Source: an uncultured Deferribacteraceae bacterium (GTDB lineage Bacteria > Chrysiogenota > Deferribacteres > Deferribacterales > Mucispirillaceae). From it: a stretch of DNA of 54,167 bases. Location of the stretch: contig CAMRDM010000002.1 of the NCBI GenBank assembly GCA_947041225.1, positions 1-54,167 of the forward strand. The letters are read 5' to 3'. The notes beneath the pieces were generated by a model that ran no database searches, was not told where the DNA came from, and worked only from the letters and a program-made list of their open reading frames with translations. Numbering within the stretch: the first letter of the stretch is position 1; every line of letters starts with the position of its first letter. A program made the translations under genes and the position numbers. Positions 18,878 through 27,472 of the stretch are shown here, piece by piece.

Positions 18878-19485
18878 TTACAGTAAGAGCAATTGTACCT
18901 CTAATTTTTCTATTGATGGCAATACTCTTACTAATAAAAACATTTGTAAGAAGTAGATCAGATGATATCGAAGTTATTGATCTAACTGATCTATGCAAAA
19001 TATGGATAGATGATCAAAGCATTGATGAAGTTCTAGCACCTATTAAAATTGAAGATAAAAGTGAAAAAGAAGAGATCGTATCAGAGGATATAATCAACAT
19101 GAGTGATTTGACAATAGAAGAGGATACAACCGTAAGCATAACAGAAAATTTTCTAAGTTTGATTAGAGAGAAAATAAATATCGTAAATAGTAGTAACGAA
19201 TTAGACGTTATTACGTTTAATGAGAGTGTTTATATTTTACGAGGCACAGTTTTAAAAATTGTAGATGAACTACATATCGATGAAGAGGTTTTAATAGCTG
19301 AATTAATAAAATGTGAGATCGCTAGATCATCATACAAGCTATATAAATATTTCTATGATGACAGTTTAAAACCTGATGTAAAAAAGACATTGGTTATTAA
19401 AATTGATGAGTGGATGGAGCAGTACGAAAGCAGAAAAGGAAACGATTTTAAAATAAAAAATATTGAAGAGGTCATCAAAAAGTAA
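18874..19485 (+). CDS. Membrane-anchored protein, unknown, coupled to traD
   Basis: 203 aa with one N-terminal transmembrane helix (about residues 3-24) followed by an acidic, mostly helical cytoplasmic domain (EDKSEKEEIVSEDI...). I recognise no family. The start overlaps the traD stop (ATGA), so the two are translationally coupled. In position and topology it could supply the membrane anchor missing from TraD; that is inference only. Confidence 0.7.
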   Translation: MITVRAIVPLIFLLMAILLLIKTFVRSRSDDIEVIDLTDLCKIWIDDQSIDEVLAPIKIEDKSEKEEIVSEDIINMSDLTIEEDTTVSITENFLSLIREKINIVNSSNELDVITFNESVYILRGTVLKIVDELHIDEEVLIAELIKCEIARSSYKLYKYFYDDSLKPDVKKTLVIKIDEWMEQYESRKGNDFKIKNIEEVIKK

Positions 19486-20271
19486 ATGAAAAAAAATAAC
19501 AGAACTAATAACCGTAGCAGTCAGAAAATATTAATTCTACTTCCGATACTTGTAGTAGTGGTTGTTACATTAAAGCTAGTTATCGGTGGCAACAGTTCAA
19601 TCAGTATAGATAAAACTATAGAACTATTATCTAACCGTTTTGATATCGATGCAGGCTCACTATCTATATCAACTATCAAAGGTGTAGATGGTTTCTATGA
19701 AGTTGTTCTAAACACTAGCCATGAAGTTTTCTATTCAGATAAGAACGCTGAGTATATTTTTCTAGGTAGATTAATTGATAAAGACGGAAACGATGTAACA
19801 CTTATTAAAGAGCAAGAGTTAGAGAAAGGAAACGTCAAACAACTACTATCAGATATCGATTACAGTAAGGCAGTTGTGATAGGAACTGGCGATGTTAAAG
19901 TTATCGAGTTTACAGATGTTGAATGTTCTTACTGTTTAAAAGCTGAAGGTTTTTTTGATGATAGTATCGTAACAAGATATATATTCTTTTCACCTCTTAA
20001 TCCAAATAATATTACTTCAAGAGAGAAGTCGGTTCATATCTTATGTTCAGATAACCCTACTACTGCATACAAAGATATTATAAGTGGGACAGTTACAAAA
20101 CTTAATAGTTGTGAGAAAGGTAAACTACTGCTTGATGATCATCTACAATACTCAAAATCTGCATCAGTTAGAGGAACTCCACATTTTATCTTTCCTCAAG
20201 ATCACTCAATTATCATCGGTGCTGATCCTAAGATATTAGATAAGATTAAATCACTTGGTGGTAAGTCGTAA
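19486..20271 (+). CDS. DsbC-like thiol:disulfide isomerase of the T4SS
   Basis: 261 aa: N-terminal membrane helix (14-34), a DsbC-like N-domain (about 40-110), then a thioredoxin fold with catalytic CSYC (147-150) and the cis-Pro loop RGTPHF (229-234). DsbC-type proteins often accompany F-type T4SS genes, where they fold Cys-rich TraN, TraU and TraV in the periplasm. The ATG follows the previous stop directly, and the stop overlaps the next ATG (TAATG). Confidence 0.82.
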   Translation: MKKNNRTNNRSSQKILILLPILVVVVVTLKLVIGGNSSISIDKTIELLSNRFDIDAGSLSISTIKGVDGFYEVVLNTSHEVFYSDKNAEYIFLGRLIDKDGNDVTLIKEQELEKGNVKQLLSDIDYSKAVVIGTGDVKVIEFTDVECSYCLKAEGFFDDSIVTRYIFFSPLNPNNITSREKSVHILCSDNPTTAYKDIISGTVTKLNSCEKGKLLLDDHLQYSKSASVRGTPHFIFPQDHSIIIGADPKILDKIKSLGGKS

Positions 20272-20984
20272 TGTTTAGCTTATTTTCAACTCTACTGCTT
20301 GCAACATCTCTATCATCGCCGTTCGGTTTTAGTGATGAGATGGTAGTAAATGAGATCGCATATCGAAGATTAAAAGAGGCTGAACATAATGTTGTATGGG
20401 CGAACAATCTTATTAAATTAGATAAATTAAATTTAGTAAGAATTATAGATATTTCGGAAAATCAAAGTTGGATTGTTGATACTCTAAACGGACGGATTAT
20501 CAAAGAAGAGCTGTATCTCAAAGAAGTTAGGTTGAAAGAGATAGAGGCTAAAAAAATAGATGATATTGCAAACGCTACTAGATTAGAAAGGTTAAGAAAT
20601 ATCGGTTCATCTGATCTTGTAATCACGATTGATGATGATGGAAATATCGTTCAGTTAAAAAATTCTAAAAGTGAAGAGATAGCGATAGGTAATGAGAAAT
20701 TTATTATCAATTTTGAAGTAGGCAAACATACTCCAATTGATAATTTTGATTTCATAGATCAATTGGATTTTTCAGTAACAGATAAGTTATCAGTTACAGG
20801 TTTTGCATCTCCTGATGGTTTAAATCCTAAGATGCAAGTTGATTTAGCATATAGAAGAATGCAGGTAGTAAAGGACGCGTTAATTAATCGTGGCTACACG
20901 GTTGTTGATGAGTTAGGTATCGTTTGCCCTAAAAATATTGAGCGTTCAAAATGTTGGAAAACAGAGATAGAGATAGATAAATAA
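20271..20984 (+). CDS. OmpA-like domain protein of the T4SS operon
   Basis: 237 aa with a signal peptide (MFSLFSTLLLATSLSSPFGF) and a C-terminal OmpA-like peptidoglycan-binding pattern (VTGFASPDGLNPKM...AYRRMQVVKDALINRGY). A helical region (about 80-110) precedes it. It may fix the transfer apparatus to the cell wall. OmpA-domain proteins are not part of the core F set, so this is an accessory component. Start coupled to the dsbC-like stop. Confidence 0.65.
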   Translation: MFSLFSTLLLATSLSSPFGFSDEMVVNEIAYRRLKEAEHNVVWANNLIKLDKLNLVRIIDISENQSWIVDTLNGRIIKEELYLKEVRLKEIEAKKIDDIANATRLERLRNIGSSDLVITIDDDGNIVQLKNSKSEEIAIGNEKFIINFEVGKHTPIDNFDFIDQLDFSVTDKLSVTGFASPDGLNPKMQVDLAYRRMQVVKDALINRGYTVVDELGIVCPKNIERSKCWKTEIEIDK

Positions 20985-21007
20985 ATATGGTTGTACTGAG
21001 GAAGTAG

Positions 21008-22186
21008 ATGAAGAGTTTATCAGCTGAAGAGAAGAAGAAAAGAAATTTAATTGTCGCAGGTATTTTAGTTGTTGTATCAATTCTATTTTGGGTTGTGCTT
21101 GATACGTCGCCTGATGTGAAAAAAGATACTGATGCACCTGATATAAAAATTATTGATGATGAAGCTACGCTTGAGGATTCATTTCGTCAACGTTATGGAA
21201 CAGAGCTTGAACAGATCAAAAAAGATCTTGATGATATCGATAATCAATCTAAAGCTTTTATAGAAGAAAATAGATTGTTACAAGAACAGAATTTAGCGTT
21301 ACAAACTGCAAAATTATTAGAAGAAGATAATAGTACTGATGATCTTAGCGATGATGAAAGTTACACCTTTCCACCAGCTACTGATTACGATGAGAACACG
21401 GAGTTCAACTCTAATAATATTAATCAAGGTATACCTCCTGTTGTAACGGTTATGACTGGATTGATTAGTGTCGGATCGCCTATATCATCAACATCATCAA
21501 CTGATGAGATCAGTAACGCAAGTAACGGTAATAGAGCGAGTAAGAACGATCTTATAATCCCTACAGCATCATTTATGCGAGGCGAATTATTATCAGGAGT
21601 AACTGCTCCAACTATGGGTAAAGGAACATCTGATCCTGTGCCTGCAATAATTAGAGTAACCGATTTAGCACGTCTACCTAATTTTTATAGAGCTGATATA
21701 ACCGAGTGTTTTATCTTAGTTGAAAGTAAAGGAAGTCTAGCAACAGAGATGGTATCTATGCGACTTAAAACTTTATCGTGCAAAGATGTGAACGGCAAAA
21801 CTATTGAGCGAAATATAGATGGCTATGTTACTGGCGAGAACGGTATGGAGGGTTTACGAGGGCGTGTTGTATCGAAACAAGCGACGATTTTAGGGCGTAC
21901 ATTTATCGCATCATTTATGTCAGGATTAGCTGAAGCGTTTGGAGAGAGTACTCAATCAATTATCACATCTCCGTCAGGTACATTGACAACTGTTAATCCA
22001 GGAGACGCATTAGAAAGTGGATTATGGTCAGGTGCAGCAGGTGCTACAAATAGGCTTGCAGAGTTCTATATGGATTTAGCAAATGAGATGGTTCCAGTGA
22101 TAGAGATTAATGCAGGCCGTAAAGTTGATATCATCTTTTTGAAATCTGTAAATCTATCTTCATCTACATCTAAGGAGATCAATTAA
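21008..22186 (+). CDS. traB: TraB, T4SS core-complex protein (VirB10 family)
   Basis: 392 aa. One N-terminal membrane helix (about 13-30), a coiled-coil region (about 60-100, EEDSFRQRYGTELEQIKKDL-type heptads), a Ser/Thr-rich linker, then the C-terminal TraB/VirB10 domain with FMRGELLSGVTAPT, RLKTLSCKDVNGK and GLRGRVVSKQATILGRTFI. It spans from inner membrane to the outer-membrane core complex. Ends directly before the small traV-like gene. Confidence 0.9.
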   Translation: MKSLSAEEKKKRNLIVAGILVVVSILFWVVLDTSPDVKKDTDAPDIKIIDDEATLEDSFRQRYGTELEQIKKDLDDIDNQSKAFIEENRLLQEQNLALQTAKLLEEDNSTDDLSDDESYTFPPATDYDENTEFNSNNINQGIPPVVTVMTGLISVGSPISSTSSTDEISNASNGNRASKNDLIIPTASFMRGELLSGVTAPTMGKGTSDPVPAIIRVTDLARLPNFYRADITECFILVESKGSLATEMVSMRLKTLSCKDVNGKTIERNIDGYVTGENGMEGLRGRVVSKQATILGRTFIASFMSGLAEAFGESTQSIITSPSGTLTTVNPGDALESGLWSGAAGATNRLAEFYMDLANEMVPVIEINAGRKVDIIFLKSVNLSSSTSKEIN

Positions 22187-22351
22187 ATGAGATTAATTTT
22201 AATAATTATAGCAACTGTAACACTTCAAGGTTGTGCAATATTTATGCCTTACTCAGAGAATTTTTCATGTGAGCGTGGGATCGGTGAAGGCTACTGTGGT
22301 TCTGTATCTGACAACTACGAATATTCAACTAAACTAAATAGTAGCAAATAG
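22187..22351 (+). CDS. TraV N-terminal-type small lipoprotein
   Basis: 54 aa, below the ORF-track limit. Lipobox LQGC (Cys16) follows a short signal, then ENFSCERGIGEGYCGSVSDNYE, the two-Cys motif seen near the N-terminus of F-type TraV. The ATG follows the traB stop directly. TraV is the VirB7-like outer-membrane lipoprotein of the core complex. The usual TraV C-terminal part is missing here and appears in the next gene. Confidence 0.7.
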   Translation: MRLILIIIATVTLQGCAIFMPYSENFSCERGIGEGYCGSVSDNYEYSTKLNSSK

Positions 22352-22365
22352 TAAAGAGGTCATAA

Positions 22366-22842
22366 ATGAACAAGAATTTTAAATATACAATAATCACTAT
22401 ATTACTAATATCGACAATCGGTTGTTCTAAGAGCAAGTTAATTAATGTCTACTCTGAAGATCAGATCGCATCTATGAAGATAGAAGAGATTATCGATAAT
22501 GATGATTTAACAAGTAAAGAGAAAGCAGATCTTCTACAGATAAAAATAGCAGAAGATATGGCAACTAAAAAGAAGTCTGTAGATATAGAGAAAGACACGA
22601 AACTTGCATCGATAATTAGTAAGCCAGTTGCACCGATGCGTACCTCTCCAACTATATTAAGAATACTTTTACTACCTTATGAGAATTCTGAAGGAGTGCT
22701 TAATTCATGGAGATACTCATTTTTAAAAGTTGATGATGGCGACTGGATATTATCAGATCATCTTAACGCAAAAACAATCGGTGGCAATAAAATATTAACT
22801 CCATTAGATATAAATAAATCTGAGGTTATCAATCGTGACTAA
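22366..22842 (+). CDS. traV: TraV C-terminal-type lipoprotein
   Basis: 158 aa with its own lipoprotein signal (lipobox STIGC), a helical charged middle, and the TraV C-terminal signature PMRTSPTILRILLLPYENSEG...GDWIL, compared with RTP.KV.RIW.APWED in classical TraV. It lacks the N-terminal Cys motif, which is carried by the 54-aa gene just upstream. Good Shine-Dalgarno (AAAGAGG). The stop overlaps the GTG start of traC. Confidence 0.75.
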   Translation: MNKNFKYTIITILLISTIGCSKSKLINVYSEDQIASMKIEEIIDNDDLTSKEKADLLQIKIAEDMATKKKSVDIEKDTKLASIISKPVAPMRTSPTILRILLLPYENSEGVLNSWRYSFLKVDDGDWILSDHLNAKTIGGNKILTPLDINKSEVINRD

Positions 22843-25348
22843 CTCTGATCCGAACATATATTCTACATTAATTGATAGAGATAGTCTGCCTCTACCGTAC
22901 TATAAATATAATGAAGATGATTATATTTTTCATAACGCTGATGGTGGCTTATCTATTGTCTTTCTATGCAAACCGTACGGTGGTGCAGGTGTTGAGTCTG
23001 GACTTATATCACTTATGAGTTCTATTCCTGAAGGAGCTGCAATACAGTTACTTCTATACTCATCTCCTGATATAACAGATTTAATCGATAGATGGAAAAC
23101 GATCAAGACAGTTGATGGAGATTTATATAGATCAACAAGAGATAGTTACGCTGATTTTATAGAGAGTAAAGCGAAAGAGATCATGTCTCCTAATATGCGT
23201 GTTCGTATATCTGATTATAAACTTGTGATAACGATAAGTTTAGGTGGTAAATCTGATATCTTCTCATTAGGCGATAGAGTAAAAAACTTATTTGGTGGCA
23301 AAAAAAATAAAGATTACAAAAATGAATATATGGAAAGATATGAGAAAATGAAGGAGTTACACGGCAGGTTATCGGCAGCATTAAAGGCTGCAAATCTGTT
23401 TCCTGAGAATGTTGATCCTGATAAATTAATTCGTATAGTTTATCCTCTATTAAATCCTAATCATGATTTTAGAAATATTCCAAGATGGAAAGGATCAGAA
23501 GATATATCTGATAACTGCGTTGCAAATGATACCGTCTTTGAAGTTGCTCACGATCATATCCGTTTTGATAATAGATACTCAAGAAGTATGTCTGTTAAGA
23601 ATTATAGCTACGATTGGTACTGTGGTATGAGTGAACATTTAATCGGTAATCCGTTCGGTAATCAAACAATTGAGAGCAACGTTCTTTACTGTTTAAATGT
23701 AATCAACATCGGTAAAAGTGGTATCAATAAAGTTAAAAGAAAATCACAGATAATTTTATCACAAAATCTTCCTGATCATCTATTCCCTCTTTTAGGTATG
23801 AAGAAGAGAGATCTTGCAATGGCTAATAAAGAACTTGAACGTGGTAAAACATTATTCCATATAAACTACTGCATAATCCCTATCGCTAATAGTTACGATG
23901 AACTCAACAACGCATCAGGACAACTGCAAGCATACTATCAACGTTTAGGATTTACGATTGAAGAGGATCGATATATTAATCTTCCAGTACTCCTATCAAC
24001 ACTTCCTGGTAACTACGATGAAAGATTTAAAGATGATCTTAAAAGAGGCATTATTGTATTCTTAGAAAACGCAGTTGATCTAGCCCCTGTTGCTGCTGAT
24101 TGGGGAGGCAATACTGCGACTCCTGAAGTGTTTTTCTTTACCCCTCGTGGACAGTTATTCTCATTCGATTTCTTCGCCTCAAACACAAACTATAATAGTT
24201 TTGTAATAGGCACATCAGGAGCAGGAAAATCAGTAGCGTTACAATCGATAGCTATGAACTATTTGATGAGTAATGATCTAGTTAGGATTATTGATATCGG
24301 TGGATCGTATGAAAATTTCTGTAATATTTTAGATGGACAGTATATAGATATCAAACCTGAAACACCTATCTGTTTAAATCCATGGACAGATATATCTGAT
24401 GAAAAAACATTCAATGAGTTTAGTGAGTTTCTAGCTGATTGGTATTGGATGATGGGATCACCAGCTGATTATAAATTATCACAAGAACATGAGAAATATA
24501 TTAAAAGTTGGCTTGCAATCGCACTTAAAAAATCTTTTGATAAACACGGCATAGATAGTAATGTTGATACCGTTGTTGAGTGCTTACGACATGAAGTTGT
24601 AAGGGATAGTAAGATAGGTATTTTAGATGCTCGTATGTCAGATTTCATACAGATATTATCAAGTTATATGAGTACTGGAATTTACGGTGCATTCTTTAAC
24701 GGTAAAGCTGAGATCACTTTCAGTTCTAACATCGTTGTGCTTGAAACTGGATCGATGGAGAATATCCCTGCACTGCGTGATCCGATAATTATGATCTTAA
24801 CTTATCATATCTCTAAATCGATCTATCTAGGTCATAACACCGAAAATAAAAAACATCTAGTTATTATAGATGAAGCACATAAATTTCTAGGCAATCATAA
24901 AATCGATGGGTTTGTGGAACAAGCGTATCGTAGATTTAGAAAACATAAAGCATCGATGATAATCGGTACACAAGGTTATGAAGATTTATCAGGAGACGCT
25001 GGCAATAGTAGTCGTGCAGGTAGAGTTATAATCGATAACTCTGCATTTCAAATATTTATGAAACAATCGCCATCATCTGCTGAGAAACTTAAAAACTCTG
25101 AAAGTCATAATTTTGATGAGTATGAAAAAAGTATGATCGACTCAATCAAATCAGTTAAAGGAGAGTACTCTGAAGCTATCTTAATCCATGAAAATTTAAA
25201 AGTTAAATTGAGAATAGTTTTAGATCCGTTTCAGAAGAAAATGTTCTTCACCACTCCTGATATGCGTAACTATATTCGTCAGAAAGTGCGTGAAGGAATG
25301 TCGTTTATCGACGCATTAAACAGTATGCCTGATGAGTTGATAATATAA
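22835..25348 (+). CDS. traC: TraC, T4SS assembly ATPase (VirB4 family)
   Basis: 837 aa, GTG start overlapping the previous gene by 8 nt. Walker A GTSGAGKS at about residue 459 and Walker B HLVIIDEAH at about 675; N-terminal TraC_F domain and C-terminal P-loop domain (TPEVFFFTPRGQLFSFDFF precedes Walker A). It energises pilus assembly and substrate transfer at the cytoplasmic face. Length matches the family. The stop overlaps the next ATG. Confidence 0.93.
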   Translation: MTNSDPNIYSTLIDRDSLPLPYYKYNEDDYIFHNADGGLSIVFLCKPYGGAGVESGLISLMSSIPEGAAIQLLLYSSPDITDLIDRWKTIKTVDGDLYRSTRDSYADFIESKAKEIMSPNMRVRISDYKLVITISLGGKSDIFSLGDRVKNLFGGKKNKDYKNEYMERYEKMKELHGRLSAALKAANLFPENVDPDKLIRIVYPLLNPNHDFRNIPRWKGSEDISDNCVANDTVFEVAHDHIRFDNRYSRSMSVKNYSYDWYCGMSEHLIGNPFGNQTIESNVLYCLNVINIGKSGINKVKRKSQIILSQNLPDHLFPLLGMKKRDLAMANKELERGKTLFHINYCIIPIANSYDELNNASGQLQAYYQRLGFTIEEDRYINLPVLLSTLPGNYDERFKDDLKRGIIVFLENAVDLAPVAADWGGNTATPEVFFFTPRGQLFSFDFFASNTNYNSFVIGTSGAGKSVALQSIAMNYLMSNDLVRIIDIGGSYENFCNILDGQYIDIKPETPICLNPWTDISDEKTFNEFSEFLADWYWMMGSPADYKLSQEHEKYIKSWLAIALKKSFDKHGIDSNVDTVVECLRHEVVRDSKIGILDARMSDFIQILSSYMSTGIYGAFFNGKAEITFSSNIVVLETGSMENIPALRDPIIMILTYHISKSIYLGHNTENKKHLVIIDEAHKFLGNHKIDGFVEQAYRRFRKHKASMIIGTQGYEDLSGDAGNSSRAGRVIIDNSAFQIFMKQSPSSAEKLKNSESHNFDEYEKSMIDSIKSVKGEYSEAILIHENLKVKLRIVLDPFQKKMFFTTPDMRNYIRQKVREGMSFIDALNSMPDELII

Positions 25349-25842
25349 TGAGAAATAAAAAGATAAATAAGATAGGGATACTACTGGTTTGCATAGCTAC
25401 CCTCTTGATATTAACGGCAATTACCTTAAAATGTTTTATAGCGATTAGTGGCGATATATCACTTCCCTACTCTATTTGGTTGAAAGGTGATAAGAGTGAT
25501 CAGTATATAAAAGGTAGTTACGTTATGAGCTATCCTATAGGCACAAGAGCTATCAAATATGATTACATCATTAAACAGATCAGTTGTGTTGCAGGCGATA
25601 GATTGACTGTCAAAAAAGATAGTAACATTAAAAATATGTTTTGTAATGATGAGTTAATCGGCGAGGTATTAAGCGAAGATAGAGACGGTAAAAAGATTGA
25701 AAGTTTTACGATAAGTGATGAGCTTATAATACCTAACGGATATTATTTTTTATCAGGAACACATAAACGAAGTTACGATAGTCGCTACTTTGGAGTAGTA
25801 AATATTGAAAAGATTGTGATAGAAGTTTACCCACTTCTATAA
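25348..25842 (+). CDS. Conjugal transfer signal peptidase, S26 family (TraF type)
   Basis: 164 aa with an N-terminal membrane helix (about 9-31). SLPYSIWL carries the likely catalytic Ser38, and IIKQISCVAGDRL the catalytic Lys76. A later GTHKRSYDSRYFG is typical of S26 peptidases. Members process pilin or other T4SS precursors. It overlaps traC by one base and is followed 9 bp later by traW. Confidence 0.85.
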   Translation: MRNKKINKIGILLVCIATLLILTAITLKCFIAISGDISLPYSIWLKGDKSDQYIKGSYVMSYPIGTRAIKYDYIIKQISCVAGDRLTVKKDSNIKNMFCNDELIGEVLSEDRDGKKIESFTISDELIIPNGYYFLSGTHKRSYDSRYFGVVNIEKIVIEVYPLL

Positions 25843-25851
25843 GGGGAATAG

Positions 25852-26448
25852 ATGAGATTAACATATATATTACTGATACTTTTTATACCTACATATCTAC
25901 TTGCAAAAAGCTATCCGATTTTTGAAGAGGATCTGTTTGAGGCTATTAGTCGCTACAGCGAAACTAAAGAGTTTGAAGAGAAAGTTTTAAAAGATAGAGA
26001 TGAAAAGGTAAAAACTATTGTAGAGATGTCAGGGATAAAACTGCCAACTGCAACAGATAACTACACTTATAAAATAGTTGATAGTTACACTCTAACGCAA
26101 GATATACCGAGGGTTGATAGAGAGGGAAATATTATCGGTGTTCTATATAAAAAAGGATTTAAGTTTAACCCACTTAAATTTATAAAAATAGCTCCACCAT
26201 CATTAATTATTTTTGATGCTTGCAATATGAAAGAGAAAAAGTATGTACAAAACTTAATTAAAACAAGAAAGAATTTTATGCTTGTATCAGGTGGTTGCGA
26301 GCTACAAAATATCGAAGGATTTAGAGAGATGGTTTATTTAACTAATCAAGAGATGATAGATAAATTTAAGTTGAAAACCACTATATCAATAGTTGATGTA
26401 AACATAAAGGAGGCAGTTTATGAGATTAAAGTTATCGCTACTAATTAA
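25852..26448 (+). CDS. traW: TraW, F-type pilus assembly protein
   Basis: 198 aa with a signal peptide (ends YLLAKS), then the TraW opening YPIFEEDLFEAI and the later GVLYKKGFKFNPL...SLIIFDACN. TraW is a periplasmic protein needed for F-pilus assembly, with TraU and TrbC. Shine-Dalgarno AAGGGGAA. The end overlaps traU by 29 nt. Confidence 0.85.
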   Translation: MRLTYILLILFIPTYLLAKSYPIFEEDLFEAISRYSETKEFEEKVLKDRDEKVKTIVEMSGIKLPTATDNYTYKIVDSYTLTQDIPRVDREGNIIGVLYKKGFKFNPLKFIKIAPPSLIIFDACNMKEKKYVQNLIKTRKNFMLVSGGCELQNIEGFREMVYLTNQEMIDKFKLKTTISIVDVNIKEAVYEIKVIATN

Positions 26449-27454
26449 TATTATTTTTCTAACTATCATAACGCCGTCAGTATATGCCGATCCTGCATGT
26501 AATGCTGCAATGGGTAGTGGTGCAATTCTTGAAGTGAATAAAAACTTGTTAAAAACAATGAACAATATGGCTCCGCTCAGAATGGGTTCAGTTGAACTTA
26601 TCTCAGGAGATGATTTGCCGTCAGTTGATAATGTTGATTCTAAGTTCATCTGTTGGTGTAAACGAGGCCCTATTGTTCTTCCTGGCATCGCTATAAGTTT
26701 TTGGAACAATGTAGGCATTGTTGAAACAAGTACAATACCGTACTGTTTTCCATCTTTATCACTAAAGATACCTCTAAAGTTCGGAGCAGATATGAGTTAC
26801 GGACAGCGTAATACTGGTAGATTAGGTGAGAATAAAATCTCTGCACAAACACATTATCTAACATTAAATTTATTAGGTTTGATTAATGAGGCGTTATCAA
26901 TTTTATGTCTACATTTTGTAGAAGCTCCAACGACTGGTATAGATCATATGAGCGAAGTGTATCCTTGGTGGCAGAACGATACATGGGCTGTAATATTTGC
27001 ACCTGATAGTTTACTTGTTGCAAACCCTGTTGCACAAGCTGCCTGTTTTGCCGACTCTGCTGCATCAGTATTAAATAAGCCGTTAGATTATCTTTACTGG
27101 TGTTACGGCACATGGGGATCAAGATATCCTAATACTGTAACTGTTGGATCAGGTGATGCGATTTCATCATACGCACTATTAGTTGCAAGAACAGTATCAT
27201 CACAATTCAAATCGTTAAAGATAACTTTAACAAGTGGCAAGCATATGTTTAAAGATTACTGTCAACCAGTACCGTCCTTACTTATGAAAAAATCAGTTGT
27301 AAATGTTTTTCCGATCCACCCTATTTTATACGATAAACGGTTATCGATCGGAGCATCATCATTTGTATGGGGAGTGGGACAAGATATGCCAATAAAAAAT
27401 AAAGGTGTGATGACTTGGGCTGTATATCAGAAACGAGATTGTTGTGCATTATAA
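26420..27454 (+). CDS. traU: TraU, mating-pair/pilus protein
   Basis: 344 aa with a signal peptide (ends VYADPAC). Characteristic TraU features are FICWCKRG...PGIAISFWNNVGIVE, PWWQNDTWA and many conserved Cys. It acts in the periplasm and needs disulfide bonds, consistent with the DsbC-like protein upstream. AAAGGAGG before the start supports the choice despite the overlap with traW. Confidence 0.92.
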   Translation: MRLKLSLLINIIFLTIITPSVYADPACNAAMGSGAILEVNKNLLKTMNNMAPLRMGSVELISGDDLPSVDNVDSKFICWCKRGPIVLPGIAISFWNNVGIVETSTIPYCFPSLSLKIPLKFGADMSYGQRNTGRLGENKISAQTHYLTLNLLGLINEALSILCLHFVEAPTTGIDHMSEVYPWWQNDTWAVIFAPDSLLVANPVAQAACFADSAASVLNKPLDYLYWCYGTWGSRYPNTVTVGSGDAISSYALLVARTVSSQFKSLKITLTSGKHMFKDYCQPVPSLLMKKSVVNVFPIHPILYDKRLSIGASSFVWGVGQDMPIKNKGVMTWAVYQKRDCCAL

Positions 27455-27472
27455 TTATAAAAGGAGCTACTC

